Below the pieces are notes generated by a model. It was given only the letters and a program-made list of their open reading frames with translations, was not told the origin of the DNA and made no database searches. The translations under genes and the position numbers were made by a program. A DNA stretch of 64,000 nt from assembly GCF_003711515.1 (NCBI RefSeq), contig NW_021167085.1, positions 1,032,575 to 1,096,574 of the forward strand, given 5' to 3'. The stretch comes from Sodiomyces alkalinus F11. Its lineage: Eukaryota > Ascomycota > Sordariomycetes > Glomerellales > Plectosphaerellaceae. Numbering within the stretch: position 1 is the first letter of the stretch; each line of letters starts with the position of its first letter. Positions 1 through 10,711 of the stretch are shown here, piece by piece.

Positions 1-2073
1 TAAAAGGTGCCGCGGCGAGGGAAGAATAACCTCGCCGGATCCGGAATAAAGGAAAGGACGGCGGCGAGGGACTATAGCGATAGCGCACCGAGGGCGCGTA
101 CGACTAACACGGCACCTACTAAACTAACCAGCCGACCCCCGTTAGCCACTAGCCCGGAGGTAAGATCCGGTTTTCGAATAGCGATAAAAATAGGGCCGCG
201 GAGTAACACCGTAGCGGCCACGTACGATAGAACTACCTATATAATAAGAGCGTAGGGGTTTTTATCTATTAACGGTTTCCCCTCGAGAATTAGAGAAGGA
301 CTATTACCCAGGTAGCTAGCCTAGCTTAGCTAAGCGAGAACAGCGTAATAAATAATAATAATACTATATAGTTATTATAAAGAGTCTAAAATATATCCTT
401 AAACTAATTACTAAAGCCTCGTAGCTATTCTATATATAACCTCCCTAGATAGATATTAATTAAGAGGCTTAGGAGACTTTAAAGGCTAAGCTCCTCGAGA
501 TAGTAATTATCCTAGAAGGTTATTATATATTTTATAGACTATTAGAATTAATAAAGCCTATAGCCGTACTAGAATCGTTGGATAGGAGAATAGAATACCT
601 ATTATAGAGGTAGTCTTATAGATAAGGCCTTATATAGTCTTACTAAACTACCTCGTTAATTATAATAGTAGTAAACCTAAGAGTAGTTCTTATCCGAAGT
701 ATTATAATAAACCTTATTAACGAATATTCTATAGTTCTTAATCTAATAAGTCCTTTCTTTAGATCTCTTTATATAAACTTAATCAGTATAAGTAAATTCC
801 CTATTATGCTATATTATAGTAGGCGGGGTATTAGATCTATATTTGTTAAACTATAACTTAAGAGGTATAGGGGGACGGGCTTTAAATACCGTAAGGCTAA
901 TAATAGGTAATTAAGGTAGCAGCAAAGGGTAGTAAACTATATATTAAGGAGGATAGTAGATACTTTAGATTAATATACGAGGCAGATACTATAAATTAAA
1001 TAGTTTTCTACTACTATTATTAGCTCCTAGATAGAAACTATTATACTAATCACTATAGTAGTTATTATAAAGGTATATAGAAATACGATATATATTATAT
1101 AATTATAAGCTATAGGCTATATATTATAATAGTATACTACTAACTATTATAGTTAGACGTTATACGTTCGGTTCCTGTTATAGGCGTTAGTTAGTAGCTT
1201 ATACGTTTCTTTAAAAATATAGCTATAATCTTTTTTTTTTTTTCCTGAATTTCTATTCGTCTAGAACCGGACTAATACTACGCTAATTAATATTAGAGAA
1301 TTAACTAATTCACTAAACCGGGGATACAAATTAACTATTTAAATTAATTTAATAGTAATGATAATTACTAGTTATTAATAATATATTATTCTAATAATCT
1401 TTAACTAGAAATATAAAGTAGATACTTCCTTATAACCTTATAGTTTAATATATTAAGGTCTTTAAAAATATAATACTCTAATTATTGAAGTCTACCTTTA
1501 GTACTTTATTACTTATAAGAGTCTTATTATAAATAGTCTTTTAGATATACTATATATTGTATAAAGACTATAAATATACTTTATTATTACTCTTAGACTT
1601 AGTATTTATCTAATAACTTACTTATATAATAATATAAACTAATATATAGAAAACGTAATATAATAAGATATATAATAGCTGGTATAGGACTTTATAATAG
1701 TAAATATAGTATATTATTATATACATTAGGCTATAAAATACCTTTTATACCTTATATTATACGAATAAAATAATAACGAAAATATAATACTATAAAAGCA
1801 AAATATACTAATAATAGTTTTTAATTTCCCTTATTTTTATACTTCTATTTATATACTTTTACTTATATTTATATATATATATATAAATATATTATTAGTA
1901 ATACTTATATAGTCTATTTATACTTATATATATATATAACACTTACTAGCCTTCCTTTAAGTAAAATATAATTACCCTTATTATATTTCTCTGTTTATTT
2001 AATCTAACTAAGCCTTACTAAAAAGGTTTTTAGTATCTTCCTGCCTCCTACCTCTCCGTATAGCCTTATATAT

Positions 2074-3723
2074 AATACCACCGATATACGAGGTAAACGA
2101 TAAGACCTTAAACCTCTTCGCGAGGAGATCTACCGCCGCTACGAAGAAGGTTTTTCCGACGACTTTATTTACGACTATATACGATAGTAAATAAGAATAA
2201 TAATTAGCCGTACCTTACTATAGCGCCGGTATAAGGCCTAAGGCCTCTCGCGCTAAACACGTATAGTTATATTAACGGATCTTATTCGACACGTATATAA
2301 GTTTTTTTACGATAACCTCGACGATATCGAACTATTATAATAGCTATAGACTAAGGGCTTCCGGATATCGAAGTTCGGACTTAAAGGTATCCGAAAAAGT
2401 AATAAGTTATAGCGATGGCAGGATATACTATAGATCGAGGAGGCTAAAGTAAAAGCTAAAGAGTTCTTTAAGGGTAATAATCCTAATATATCCTTTACAC
2501 GGGGGCTTAGTACTATATAGCTTTATATATTTATACGGCAGAAAGGCTTTATAATTAGCCGCAATACTCTTTACCGTACCTTCTTAGAACTATTCCTAAA
2601 AAAGGTTACGGCCTATATAAAGGAGATATGGTACCGTAGAAAGGGCTAAATAACGCCTAGACCGAATTTTATTTAGTCTATTAACGCGTACAATAAGCTA
2701 TTTTCTTTCGGCTTCGAGATCTATACCGGTATTAACGCCTACGCCCGATTTATAACTTAGTTTTACATTAGAATATCGGCGTATACTACTAGGAATATCC
2801 TTATATAGTATATCCACGTTATACGTTAGACTGGATTTCTCCCGCGGTTTATTCGGTTAGATTAGGGTAAAGAGATAACACTCTTAGCCGGTATATACTA
2901 GTATATATCTATATAGTCGCGTATAAAGAAAAATATAGCCGGCGAGGATATTCCGATTAAGTTTAAAGACTACTAGATATTTAAGAAGAGTATCTATAAT
3001 TAACATATCGAGGTATAGTAGAATAGACTCTATTAGTCCTATTCGGTATATTAAAGGGTAAGTAAATATTATACTCTACTACTTTATTAATATTATATTC
3101 CTTTACTAATATATATCTAAGAGTATTTTATTTACCTCTTCGAAAACGGCCTTTTCGATAACCGTTTAATTACCGACCGTATTACGCTGCTTTACGTGTA
3201 TATACTACTTATACGTACCGACTTTACACGATTTATAGAGGTCTATAATAGCTACCGTATCCGCGTATAGCGTTCTCGGCCGTATATTATTACTAATAAG
3301 CCTTAGGTACTTTACTACTAGGCTAAACGGGACTTCCGGGTATAGCCGGATCCTATACGGCTTCGTATACTAGAAAACGCCCTTATAGAAGATCTTTAAT
3401 AGCTTAATATATATCTGCCTACGAATATTATAGTAGTATACTTAGCGCTTAAGTCTACGGCGGGTAGCCTCTAAGAGATACTAACTATAAACGGTAAAGA
3501 GTATTCTACGCTTCCTCTATATAGTTATATACGTAATAGTCTAAATACGTATATAGCCGCGAAGACTAAACCCTAGCTTTTATTACTACCTGTGCCTTAT
3601 AGTAGTATCGCGACTATAAAGGACCTACTTAAAAAGAAGGGCTTAGATATAGAATAGGCTATAATAGGAACTAATAAAACTAATTTAGCCTTTTCGGATA
3701 TAGAAAGCGAGGATAGTAATTAA
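2074..3723 (+). pseudogene. RIP-killed integrase-core (DDE-type) transposon protein
   Basis: One frame can be followed from about 2074 to a stop at 3721-3723. It is interrupted mainly by TAG and TAA codons of the kind RIP makes from CAG, TGG or CAA, plus one intron-like stretch (about 3058-3120, starting GTAAGT and containing TACTAAT). Within the frame are three landmarks of fungal integrase-core proteins: a codon now reading Asn at 2683 in the context S-I-N-A-Y (Asp expected, GAC to AAC being a RIP change), an Asp at 2860 in L-D-stop-G-K-E, and a Glu at 3010 in N-stop-H-I-E-V, like the N-x-R-I-E motif of integrase cores. No frameshift was found between 2074 and 3057. The protein would have been about 500 residues. 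Dead copy; exact family unverified. Confidence 0.72.
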
Positions 3724-3747
3724 TTCTAATCTAAGGCTCCTTTTAAT

Positions 3748-5060
3748 CTAAGGCTCCGTGTCGGAAGTTATTAAAAATATACGCTTCCGGCCACGAAGAT
3801 CTATCGTTAACGCTAGCACCTTACTTTTACCCGTCTCCTCCTATTCCTCTATACCGTGATCCTCCTCTTCTATATAAGCTTATATATTAGTATCCGGTGC
3901 TATCTCGGTCTTTACTACTAATAGCTTAGTCTTTACCACCTACGGCTCGGTATACGTTACCGGCTCGGTCTTAACCGTTACCTTTACGGCTTATTTCCCT
4001 TTCCCTTTTCCGGTCTACTTCTTCGCACGGGTCCCCTTTCTAACTTCCTTCTTCATAGCGATTAGTACCTCCTTATCGTTATTATTTTATATCGTATTAT
4101 TATATTTACTCGAGGTTAGCTTTAACGGGTCGGGGACTTTAGTTTTTCGGAGGAAAGTAAGATAATAATCCTTTATTAGACTAAGACCCGATTCGCGTAG
4201 AAATATATAAAGCGTTATAGTATTATACGCCTTATTTCGGAAGAAGATAACGGTTTTCGGATTCTTCTATTCGTATAGAAAGACTATAAGGTCCTGGTTA
4301 AACTAGTATGTATCGGATATAAACTGGCTTATAAGGTAGCGTATAAAGTCTTAATAGTTCGGAAAAGTCTAGTCTAGTATAATTAAAACGCGGCCGGTAA
4401 TCTTTTATCCTCTAATCTTTATAAACTTTAAGATATCTATACCACCGATATCTTAAACGTAGTACTCGCCGTTATACAGGCTAATACTAATCTCCTTTAT
4501 AGCCTACGGCTGCTTTTCTTCCCGTGTTAATTAGATACTAGCCCTACGCTACGCCTCGCCGGTTCGAAACGTAGTTAGAAGCACTCTACCCTATACTTAC
4601 GCCTACGCGATAGCGCCGGGCGTATAAAGCGCCTTCGGTTCCGTATCTTCGCGCTTTAAGCGGGGAGGAGTATCTACGGTTAAGTCGATAACCGTGTCGT
4701 CATCGTTAATAGGAGCGTTAAAAGGAGGTATTAATTTATTCTTAATAAGTATAGTTTCAGACCGGGCTATACCGTATTTAGCGTATTTTAACTAATCGGG
4801 ATTAGTATCGAAAAGAATAGTATAATAGACCTTAATATTAGAGTAGATAAGTATAGTTACGGGCGTTATTATACAGACTATTATATAACCGTTAGCGTAG
4901 ATACCTCTTCTAAATAAGGCCTACGATAGTTATACGTATATATATAGGGCTATATAGATAGGGTTTTTATATATGTGCCCTATAACCCTGCTTAATTATA
5001 TCTACACACGCCTATATATAAATCGTACTACTAGGTAGAAGACTTCTATGGTCGGGGTAA
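3748..5060 (-). pseudogene. RIP-killed second ORF of the same element, unknown function
   Basis: Reading the minus strand from about 5060 down to about 3748, one frame stays open apart from RIP-type TAG/TAA codons for more than 400 codons. It passes through an acidic stretch (N-D-D-D-T-V-I-D-L near 4690), a more hydrophobic aromatic middle (4200-4460) and a Lys/Arg-rich segment near 4000-4055 (M-K-K-E-V-R-K-G-T-R-A-K-K). It is convergent with the integrase-core relic and ends within about 30 bases of it. I do not recognise the protein. The tail-to-tail arrangement suggests it was part of the same mobile unit, but it could be a separate repeat. The end point is uncertain because several stops lie close together. 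Confidence 0.5.
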
Positions 5061-5085
5061 ACCTATTAATCGATTATTACTATTT

Positions 5086-5757
5086 TTAGAAGTTAAAACA
5101 GACCGTCCTGCCGCTTGCCGTATGATGCCTTAAGTAACTTAAGATAACGGACCACGCCACATGATGATAAAGGAGCTCCATGTACGAATACCTAATTAGG
5201 TAAAAGCAGCAACCCACCTTACAATAAATAAATACCTTTACCTCACACACCGCCTCGCGAACGGGCAACAACCCTCGAAAACGTCCTGTTCGGACTATGT
5301 TGTTAAAGTACAGAATGCTCAGGACTTTTCATTTTACCATCTTCGGGAATGCACTCTTGTTCCGATTGGGACTTTGGGACTGAGATGCTTACGTTGTCTT
5401 GGCTTGGCTTGTGATGCCATGGGTAACATCGTTGCCCTGCACGTTTATCCAAAATCCTTCGGCCTCTTTTACCTGACGAATGTGGAGGCAAATTGAGCAA
5501 CTTTTCTTAGAGAGCTGATTGGATCTTGCGCTTGACATGCTGTAAAGGCGGCAGAGGAGCACTCGTACGAAAGAGGCAGCACGGAGAGAGAGGCCGGGGG
5601 TGAATTGCAGGGGATGATATAAAGCCATGCGACCGGCGCTCGGAGTGTCGCAGTTCCCCCTGGACGTCTCGCAGTATCCATCCTCGAGCTCTGTCTCTGT
5701 CGTACATTTGACACAACACAGCATCACGCAAAAGATAACAAGCATCCGCTCATCGCC
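5086..5757. other. Intergenic: promoter side of the DJ-1-like gene
   Basis: Normal-composition DNA between the RIP block and the gene at 5758. Several short minus-strand frames overlap one another here; none has recognisable content. A TATA-like site is listed separately. Confidence 0.5.
5618..5623 (+). promoter_or_regulatory. TATA-like box upstream of the DJ-1-like gene
   Basis: TATAAA lies 135 bases before the ATG at 5758, at a plausible distance for a fungal core promoter with a short 5' leader. No other promoter element is clear. Sequence match only. Confidence 0.35.
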
Positions 5758-6540
5758 ATGAAGTTCTCACGCTCCAGCTTGTCAATGCTCCTGGCGTGGA
5801 CATGCTCTCACGTCAACCTAGCAACAGCTCAGTGCGGGAACAGTACCAGCCCCCCGGTCAACTACGGCATGGTGCTCTTCCCCAGTTTCCAAGCCCTCGA
5901 CGTTTTCGGGCCCCTCGACATCCTCAACATGTTGTCCCTCTCGCATCCCATGAACCTGTACCTCATCGCCGCCACCCTTGACCCCGTCAGCACGGCTGCG
6001 ATGTCCGCCAGCATGAACCCCCTGAACTCGAACTTCTCCGAGTCCATCGTCCCAACCCACACCTTCGCCGACCCCCCGCCTGACCTCGACGTTCTTATCG
6101 TCCCGGGCGGCCTCGGCACGCGCGCCCCGGCGCCACGGCTGGACGAGCTGATCGGCTTCATCCGCGACGTGTACCCGAGCCTCGAGTACCTCATCTCCGT
6201 CTGCACGGGGGCTGGCCTGGTCGCTCGCGCGGGGGTTCTCGATGGCCGAAATGCGACCACGAACAAGCGCGCCTGGGCGCAGACAGTCGCCCATGGCCCT
6301 GCCACCAACTGGATCGGTCGTGCCCGGTGGGTCGTTGACGAGAATGTCTGGACCTCGAGCGGTGTCAGTGCCGGGATGGACGCCACCCTCGCTTGGGTCG
6401 CGGCCGTTTTCGGCGAAGAGCAGGCCGACAGCCTCGCTCTTGGTATGGAGTATGAGCGGGTTAGCGATCCTTCCAACGATCCTTTTGCGGACTACTGGGG
6501 CGTGGAGGATGTTCCACCCGTGCGTGTCCCGCTTGAGTGA
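5758..6540 (+). CDS. Secreted DJ-1/PfpI (ThiJ) family protein
   Basis: Intron-less gene for 260 residues. Residues 1-25 form a signal peptide (basic start, hydrophobic core, A-T-A-Q cleavage region), so the protein probably enters the secretory pathway, unlike classical cytosolic DJ-1. The rest is a glutamine-amidotransferase-like fold: V-N-Y-G-M-V-L-F near residue 34, F-Q-A-L-D-V-F-G-P-L-D around 45-54, the P-G-G loop near 118, and the nucleophile elbow S-V-C-T-G-A with Cys149. In this superfamily the elbow cysteine serves protease, glyoxalase, hydratase or redox-sensing roles; which applies is not visible. It lies tail-to-tail with jac1. The ATG was chosen because it gives a complete signal peptide. 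The family is reasonably sure; the activity is unknown. Confidence 0.85.
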   Translation: MKFSRSSLSMLLAWTCSHVNLATAQCGNSTSPPVNYGMVLFPSFQALDVFGPLDILNMLSLSHPMNLYLIAATLDPVSTAAMSASMNPLNSNFSESIVPTHTFADPPPDLDVLIVPGGLGTRAPAPRLDELIGFIRDVYPSLEYLISVCTGAGLVARAGVLDGRNATTNKRAWAQTVAHGPATNWIGRARWVVDENVWTSSGVSAGMDATLAWVAAVFGEEQADSLALGMEYERVSDPSNDPFADYWGVEDVPPVRVPLE

Positions 6541-6898
6541 GTCTGGTACACGTGACAAAAGGAAGTAGTTTTGTGCAGGGCTCTTGATAGTCTGGGATAG
6601 ACGTTCCTGGGCGGCCGCATGGGAGCATTGTAACTTTATGTCGCAGAGGTTGTTCGGGAGGACTCGGGTATGTTAGCATCTCGAATACGATGACAGGTTA
6701 GGTTCTTGGTTTGTTAGCGTTCAACACGAGAAACGAAATCAACCACAACGAAAGGTAAGAAAGGGCCCAGGCATATGTCATGAGCTGGTAAGCCTAGGAG
6801 AAACCAGGAGAAACAATACTCCTGCTTCGCCCTTTATGTTCGCGTATATATGGCCATCTCTTCTAATACATAAAAAAAAATCAATCCGAGGTGCTTTC
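6541..6898. other. Intergenic between convergent genes
   Basis: 3' flanks of the DJ-1-like gene and of jac1, which face each other. It includes an A-run at 6871-6879. Nothing further seen. Confidence 0.5.
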
Positions 6899-7672
6899 TC
6901 AGTGCTGTAAGACAACGGGCTTCCCCTTCTCCCATTCATCCAGGCTATCCTTGATGTTCACCCAGTACCGCAGCTTGACGGCCTCCCGTTTCGCAGCCTC
7001 AATGTCATCCCGCGCAAAGGCGCCCTCCAGCACATCCTCGCTGGCCCGAATCCGCTCGTCGTTTTCCGCCCGGAGCGGCTCGAGCTCGGTCTCCTCCTCG
7101 GCCTCCTCGATGGCCTCGCGGGCTTCGAGGACCATCATGAGCAGGTTCGGATCCTCGACGCGCAAGGTCTCGTCGGTGGAGACGTCGACGCCGCGAAGCG
7201 AGAGGAGGTATTGGGCGCGCAGCAACGGGTTGGAGAGGGTCTTGTACGCCTCGTTGATGCGCGCGGACGTCGCCTCGGCGCGGGTTTTCCGGTCGGCCGG
7301 GTGCAGGTCCGGGTGGGCTTTTGCTTGGAGCTGGAGGAATTCGCGGCGCAGCGCGCGCTGGTTGATGGGGAAGTGGCCCGCGGGTGGGGGGCCGTCGGGT
7401 AGCGTTTCGGGGAAGAAATCGTAGTGGGTTGTCGGGGGCTTGGCCGGATGTGAGTAAGTAGATGAGGAGGAGGAGGAGGAGGACGCATGGCAGAGAGATG
7501 CGCTATGAGTCGTCCATCGCGCATGAACTGGGGTTCTCGGGTTCGTTGTGGTTTTCGGTACAGCGACAGTTTTGTTCTGGGAGAAGGGTGAGAGGACGGA
7601 TGGCCGGCCCAGCGAGGCCTGGAGGCGACACCTGTCACAGACTCGGGCGGAAATCCGGATAGACGCTCGCAT
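6899..7672 (-). CDS. Mitochondrial J-type co-chaperone Jac1 (HscB/Hsc20)
   Basis: Intron-less, 257 residues. The first ~50 residues are rich in Arg/Ser with few acids, like a mitochondrial presequence; a Ser-rich linker follows. The J-domain begins near Y84-D-F-F and carries the diagnostic H-P-D at 120-122, used to stimulate an Hsp70 ATPase. The C-terminal half (L-L-R-A-Q-Y-L-L-S-L then an acidic helical region to residue 257) is the HscB C-terminal domain that binds the Fe-S scaffold Isu. Known role of the family: Jac1 delivers Isu to the Hsp70 Ssq1 for iron-sulfur cluster transfer in the matrix. It is divergent from the lactate dehydrogenase gene, whose start lies 840 bp away. Confidence 0.9.
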   Translation of the reverse strand: MRASIRISARVCDRCRLQASLGRPSVLSPFSQNKTVAVPKTTTNPRTPVHARWTTHSASLCHASSSSSSSSTYSHPAKPPTTHYDFFPETLPDGPPPAGHFPINQRALRREFLQLQAKAHPDLHPADRKTRAEATSARINEAYKTLSNPLLRAQYLLSLRGVDVSTDETLRVEDPNLLMMVLEAREAIEEAEEETELEPLRAENDERIRASEDVLEGAFARDDIEAAKREAVKLRYWVNIKDSLDEWEKGKPVVLQH

Positions 7673-8512
7673 CCTTTAAAAGCACTTGTGTTTTTAGATA
7701 GTGAAAGCGCTATATAAAGAAAATGAGGCGTACGCGGAAATGTGTCAGAAACAGAGTCGCTAGGTGGAAGATGGTTGGGGCGTTGCATATTTTTTTGCAT
7801 TTTGGTCAAGTTTAAAGCTCGGGATTTCTTGTTCACCCTTGGCTAGCTCCGGAGATACTCCTCCACATTACCTGAGCAGGCCTGTACCTTAGGTAATTAC
7901 CTTAGGTACACCGTATTACGAAGTACCTACCTAGGTACCTAGGTAAATTGCAAAGCTCGGCCTAATGACGTTTTACAGGTCGGCGGTCGGGGCAAAATCA
8001 CCGAGCTTGGCATAAGGTAGGGACAAACTCGAGTCCTAGCTGTGGGCTACAGACAAGCTCTTGTACTTCGTAGGTAAATTCGTAGGTAACATTACTCCAG
8101 GAACCAATACCGGCGACATGTGAGGTACAACTTTTGATACTTCGTACTATACCATCCTGAGGTTTGTGTTCGGGTTTGTCGCATCCCCGAAATCACCATG
8201 GATTAACGCAACCCCCGCAATTACTCCAGCACTACGTGTAAGGCAATTTAGGGGTATCCATACACCGAGCACCGTCACAGGTCCACTGTAACCACTATTA
8301 ACCCCCACTGATTCGACGGCATAACTTCAACCGAGCCACCGAGACTGTGGGTTCTATCTACACATAGTCCCCGTTGCATGCCCCTTTCAAGAGCTCGACA
8401 TTGCCCCGGACTTGTACCAGGTCTTACGTACTTCGTAGGTGAGTTTCTCATGCTCTCCAACGATGGACTAATCCAGAGACATCATATCCGGCTCAATTGA
8501 AGGACTGACACC
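7673..8512. promoter_or_regulatory. Divergent intergenic region jac1/cyb2
   Basis: Holds the promoters of two oppositely transcribed genes. It contains a dense cluster of TAGGTA/TACCTA half-sites (7868-7945) and further copies with TACTTCGTA-type words at 8065-8095 and 8428-8440. The role of the repeats is unknown. Confidence 0.5.
7868..7945. repeat. Cluster of AGGTAC/CCTAGG palindromic words
   Basis: Repeated overlapping copies of TACCTTAGGTAA and CCTAGGTACC-type words, each near-palindromic. The same vocabulary recurs at many intergenic sites in the window and is absent from exons (see findings). Confidence 0.6.
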
Positions 8513-10260
8513 ATGGTTAAAATCTTTGAAGCCGAGGAAGGTATGTGCTCGTCTTGTTTGTTTTTCTCGTATAGGCCACCAGCCGGATGGGTAGTAATTA
8601 CAGACGAACTGACGTAGTCCCTTCCCTTCTTCCTTTGCTCCAGTGGCAAAGCACAACACCGCCGAGAGCTGCTGGGTGGTGCTATACGGCGATGTCTACG
8701 ATGTGACGGAATTTCTCCCTTCCCACCCAGGAGGGTCGAAAATCATTCTCAAGCTGGCCGGCAAGGATGCCACCGAGGAGTACGACCCCGTTCACCCTCC
8801 AGGGACCCTTGAAGAGAACCTGAAGCCCGAGGCCAAGCTGGGAAAGATCAATCCCGAGTTACTAGCCGAGGCAGAGGCGGATGCGAAGACCCCCGCTGCC
8901 ACAGAGGCTGCGAAAGACAAGGATGCGCCTGTCCGACTAGAGGCGCTTCTCAACCTGGACGACATCGAGGCCGTAGCTACCAAGCGCATCTCCAAGAAGG
9001 CCCATGCGTACTACTTTTCCGCCGGCGATGACATGTGGTCCAAGAATTACAACAACCTGGTGTACAAGAAAATCCTACTGCGGCCCCGCGTCTTTCTCGA
9101 CATCAGCAAGAGCGACCTAGCCACCACCCTGCTGGGACACAAAGTCGGCTTGCCGCTGTACGTCTCGCCCGCCGCCATGGCCCGGCTCGCCCACCCGGAC
9201 GGCGAGCGGGGCATTGCCAGGGCAGCGGCCAAGTTCGGCATCATGCAGAACATCTCCAACAACGCGTCCATGACGCCGGAACAGATCGTCGAAGGCGCCG
9301 ACCCCTCGCAGATGTTCGGGTGGCAGCTCTACGTCCAGCAGGACCGCAAGAAAAGCGAGGCCATGCTGAAGCGCATCAACGCCATGAAGCAGCACTTCAA
9401 GTACATCTGCCTGACCCTCGACGCCGCGTTGCCGGGAAAGCGCGAACTCGACGAGCGCCGGCAGTTCGACGACTTCGAGCCCGTCGACTCGGCCTCTAAC
9501 GAGAAGGGCGCGGCCGAAAAGCGACCGGGGGGCGGCGGCGTCGGCCAGCAGCTTTTCTGGGGCACGGCCGGCGACCTTACGTGGAAGACCACACTGCCGT
9601 GGCTGGCCCAGCATACGGATCTCCCCATCGTTCTTAAGGGCCTGCAGACGCACGAAGACGCGTATCTGGCTGCCAAGTATGCCCCGCAGGTCAAGGCTGT
9701 CATTTTGTCTAACCATGGTGGCCGGGCCCTCGATACAGCGCCGCCTGCCGTCCATACTCTGCTCGAGATTCGCAAATACTGCCCTGAGGTGTTCAGCAAG
9801 ATCGAGGTGTGGGTCGACGGCGGTATCAAGCGCGGAACTGACGTTGTCAAGGCGCTCTGCCTGGGAGCCAAGGCCGTTGGTATCGGAAGGGCGGCGCTGT
9901 TTGGACTGGGAGCCGGCGGTCAGGCCGGTGTGGAGCGGACGTTTGAGAGTGAGTAGCCATCTATTAGCTGCGCCTTGTTGCCATCCTTCCTGAAGGTTGA
10001 GGTCTCACATGCTAACACGATGTGACGTTAGTTTTGAGGGGAGAGATCGATACTTGTGTGAGACTCCTGGGTGCGCAGTCTATTGCTGATTTGGGTCCTC
10101 GATTCGTAAGTCGCCTATTCCTCCCTCCTGAACCCGGGACGGCTAACGAGAACCCGACTAACTCCGGTTGCAGATCAACACTCGAATGGTTGAACAGGAA
10201 ATATTTGATGGCGAACCTGGTTTGGATAACGGCGGACTGTGGTCACGAGCTAAATTATGA
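8513..10260 (+). CDS. Cytochrome b2-type L-lactate dehydrogenase (FMN-dependent)
   Basis: Four exons: 8513-8540, 8644-9948, 10032-10105, 10174-10260; 497 residues, phases close. The N-terminal ~85 residues are a cytochrome b5-like heme domain with the heme-ligand motif H-P-G-G at 37-40. The remainder is an FMN-dependent alpha-hydroxy-acid dehydrogenase TIM barrel with S-N-H-G-G-R, in which His367 is the catalytic base. The C-terminal exon has the family ending [11 protein letters not shown]. Known reaction: L-lactate to pyruvate, passing electrons to cytochrome c in the mitochondrial intermembrane space. Oddity: the tiny first exon gives M-V-K-I-F-E and no mitochondrial presequence, so location is uncertain, and a related 2-hydroxyacid substrate is possible. 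A GTG at 8643 is the splice junction, not a start. Confidence 0.9.
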
Positions 10261-10711
10261 ACGAACATGTCTGGCTCAGGGTCCCAATACCTCGATATAT
10301 TGATGTTAAATTAAAGGCACGCACATATATTTGACTTGCGGAAGAATTTCTTGAATTTCATAGCCAACTTTCATGTTATTTTGGGCAAGGAAATCTGGAT
10401 CATTCGTTGCCGTCTCTGCGAACCCCATGCCACGAAATGCCGAGAATTAAACCCGCATAACCCAGGATAATACTACAGAATAGGACTTTGTAATAAGTAA
10501 ACAGGCAAGCGCCAGGCGCACCCCCAGAGGTTCATCTCTGTGTCCTGTGATGATTGACCGAATTACCTGCCACCAAGATGAAAAAAAAACAAAAATGAAA
10601 AGAAAAGAACAGCAAGGTCACCATGCGCCAGCGCATTATAAAGAGACCACCCCCTTACCAGCCGTCCATCTTGAACTGGGCGTCCTTGGTAGTTTTTCTT
10701 CTTCTTGTTGT
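10261..10711. other. Intergenic between convergent genes
   Basis: 3' flanks of the lactate dehydrogenase gene (plus) and the HCNGP gene (minus). Low-complexity A-rich stretch at 10576-10610. No gene seen. Confidence 0.5.

Larger units (their letters stand above)
1..5085. repeat. AT-rich RIP-mutated repeat block
   Basis: Compositionally unlike everything to its right until 54.4 kb: long runs of TA-rich DNA with almost no CpA or TpG, while CpG survives. For example, 2641-2700 contains ten TpA, one CpA and no TpG. That is the footprint of repeat-induced point mutation, which converts CpA to TpA in duplicated DNA. No open frame of useful length remains, but two long degraded frames can be followed (entries below). 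The right edge is sharp near 5060-5090, where ordinary sequence resumes. The first 255 bases are less AT-rich and in reverse read as a hydrophobic, possibly transporter-like relic; I cannot name it. Confidence 0.88.

Noticed and set aside
5389..5745. 118-codon minus frame in the DJ-1-like promoter
   Set aside because: Three overlapping minus frames share this interval with no coding signature; the start of the plus-strand gene is immediately adjacent.
5818..6558. Long antisense frames over the DJ-1-like gene (246 and 204 codons)
   Set aside because: GC-rich third positions open all frames; the antisense products have no domain, and the sense strand has a signal peptide and family motifs.
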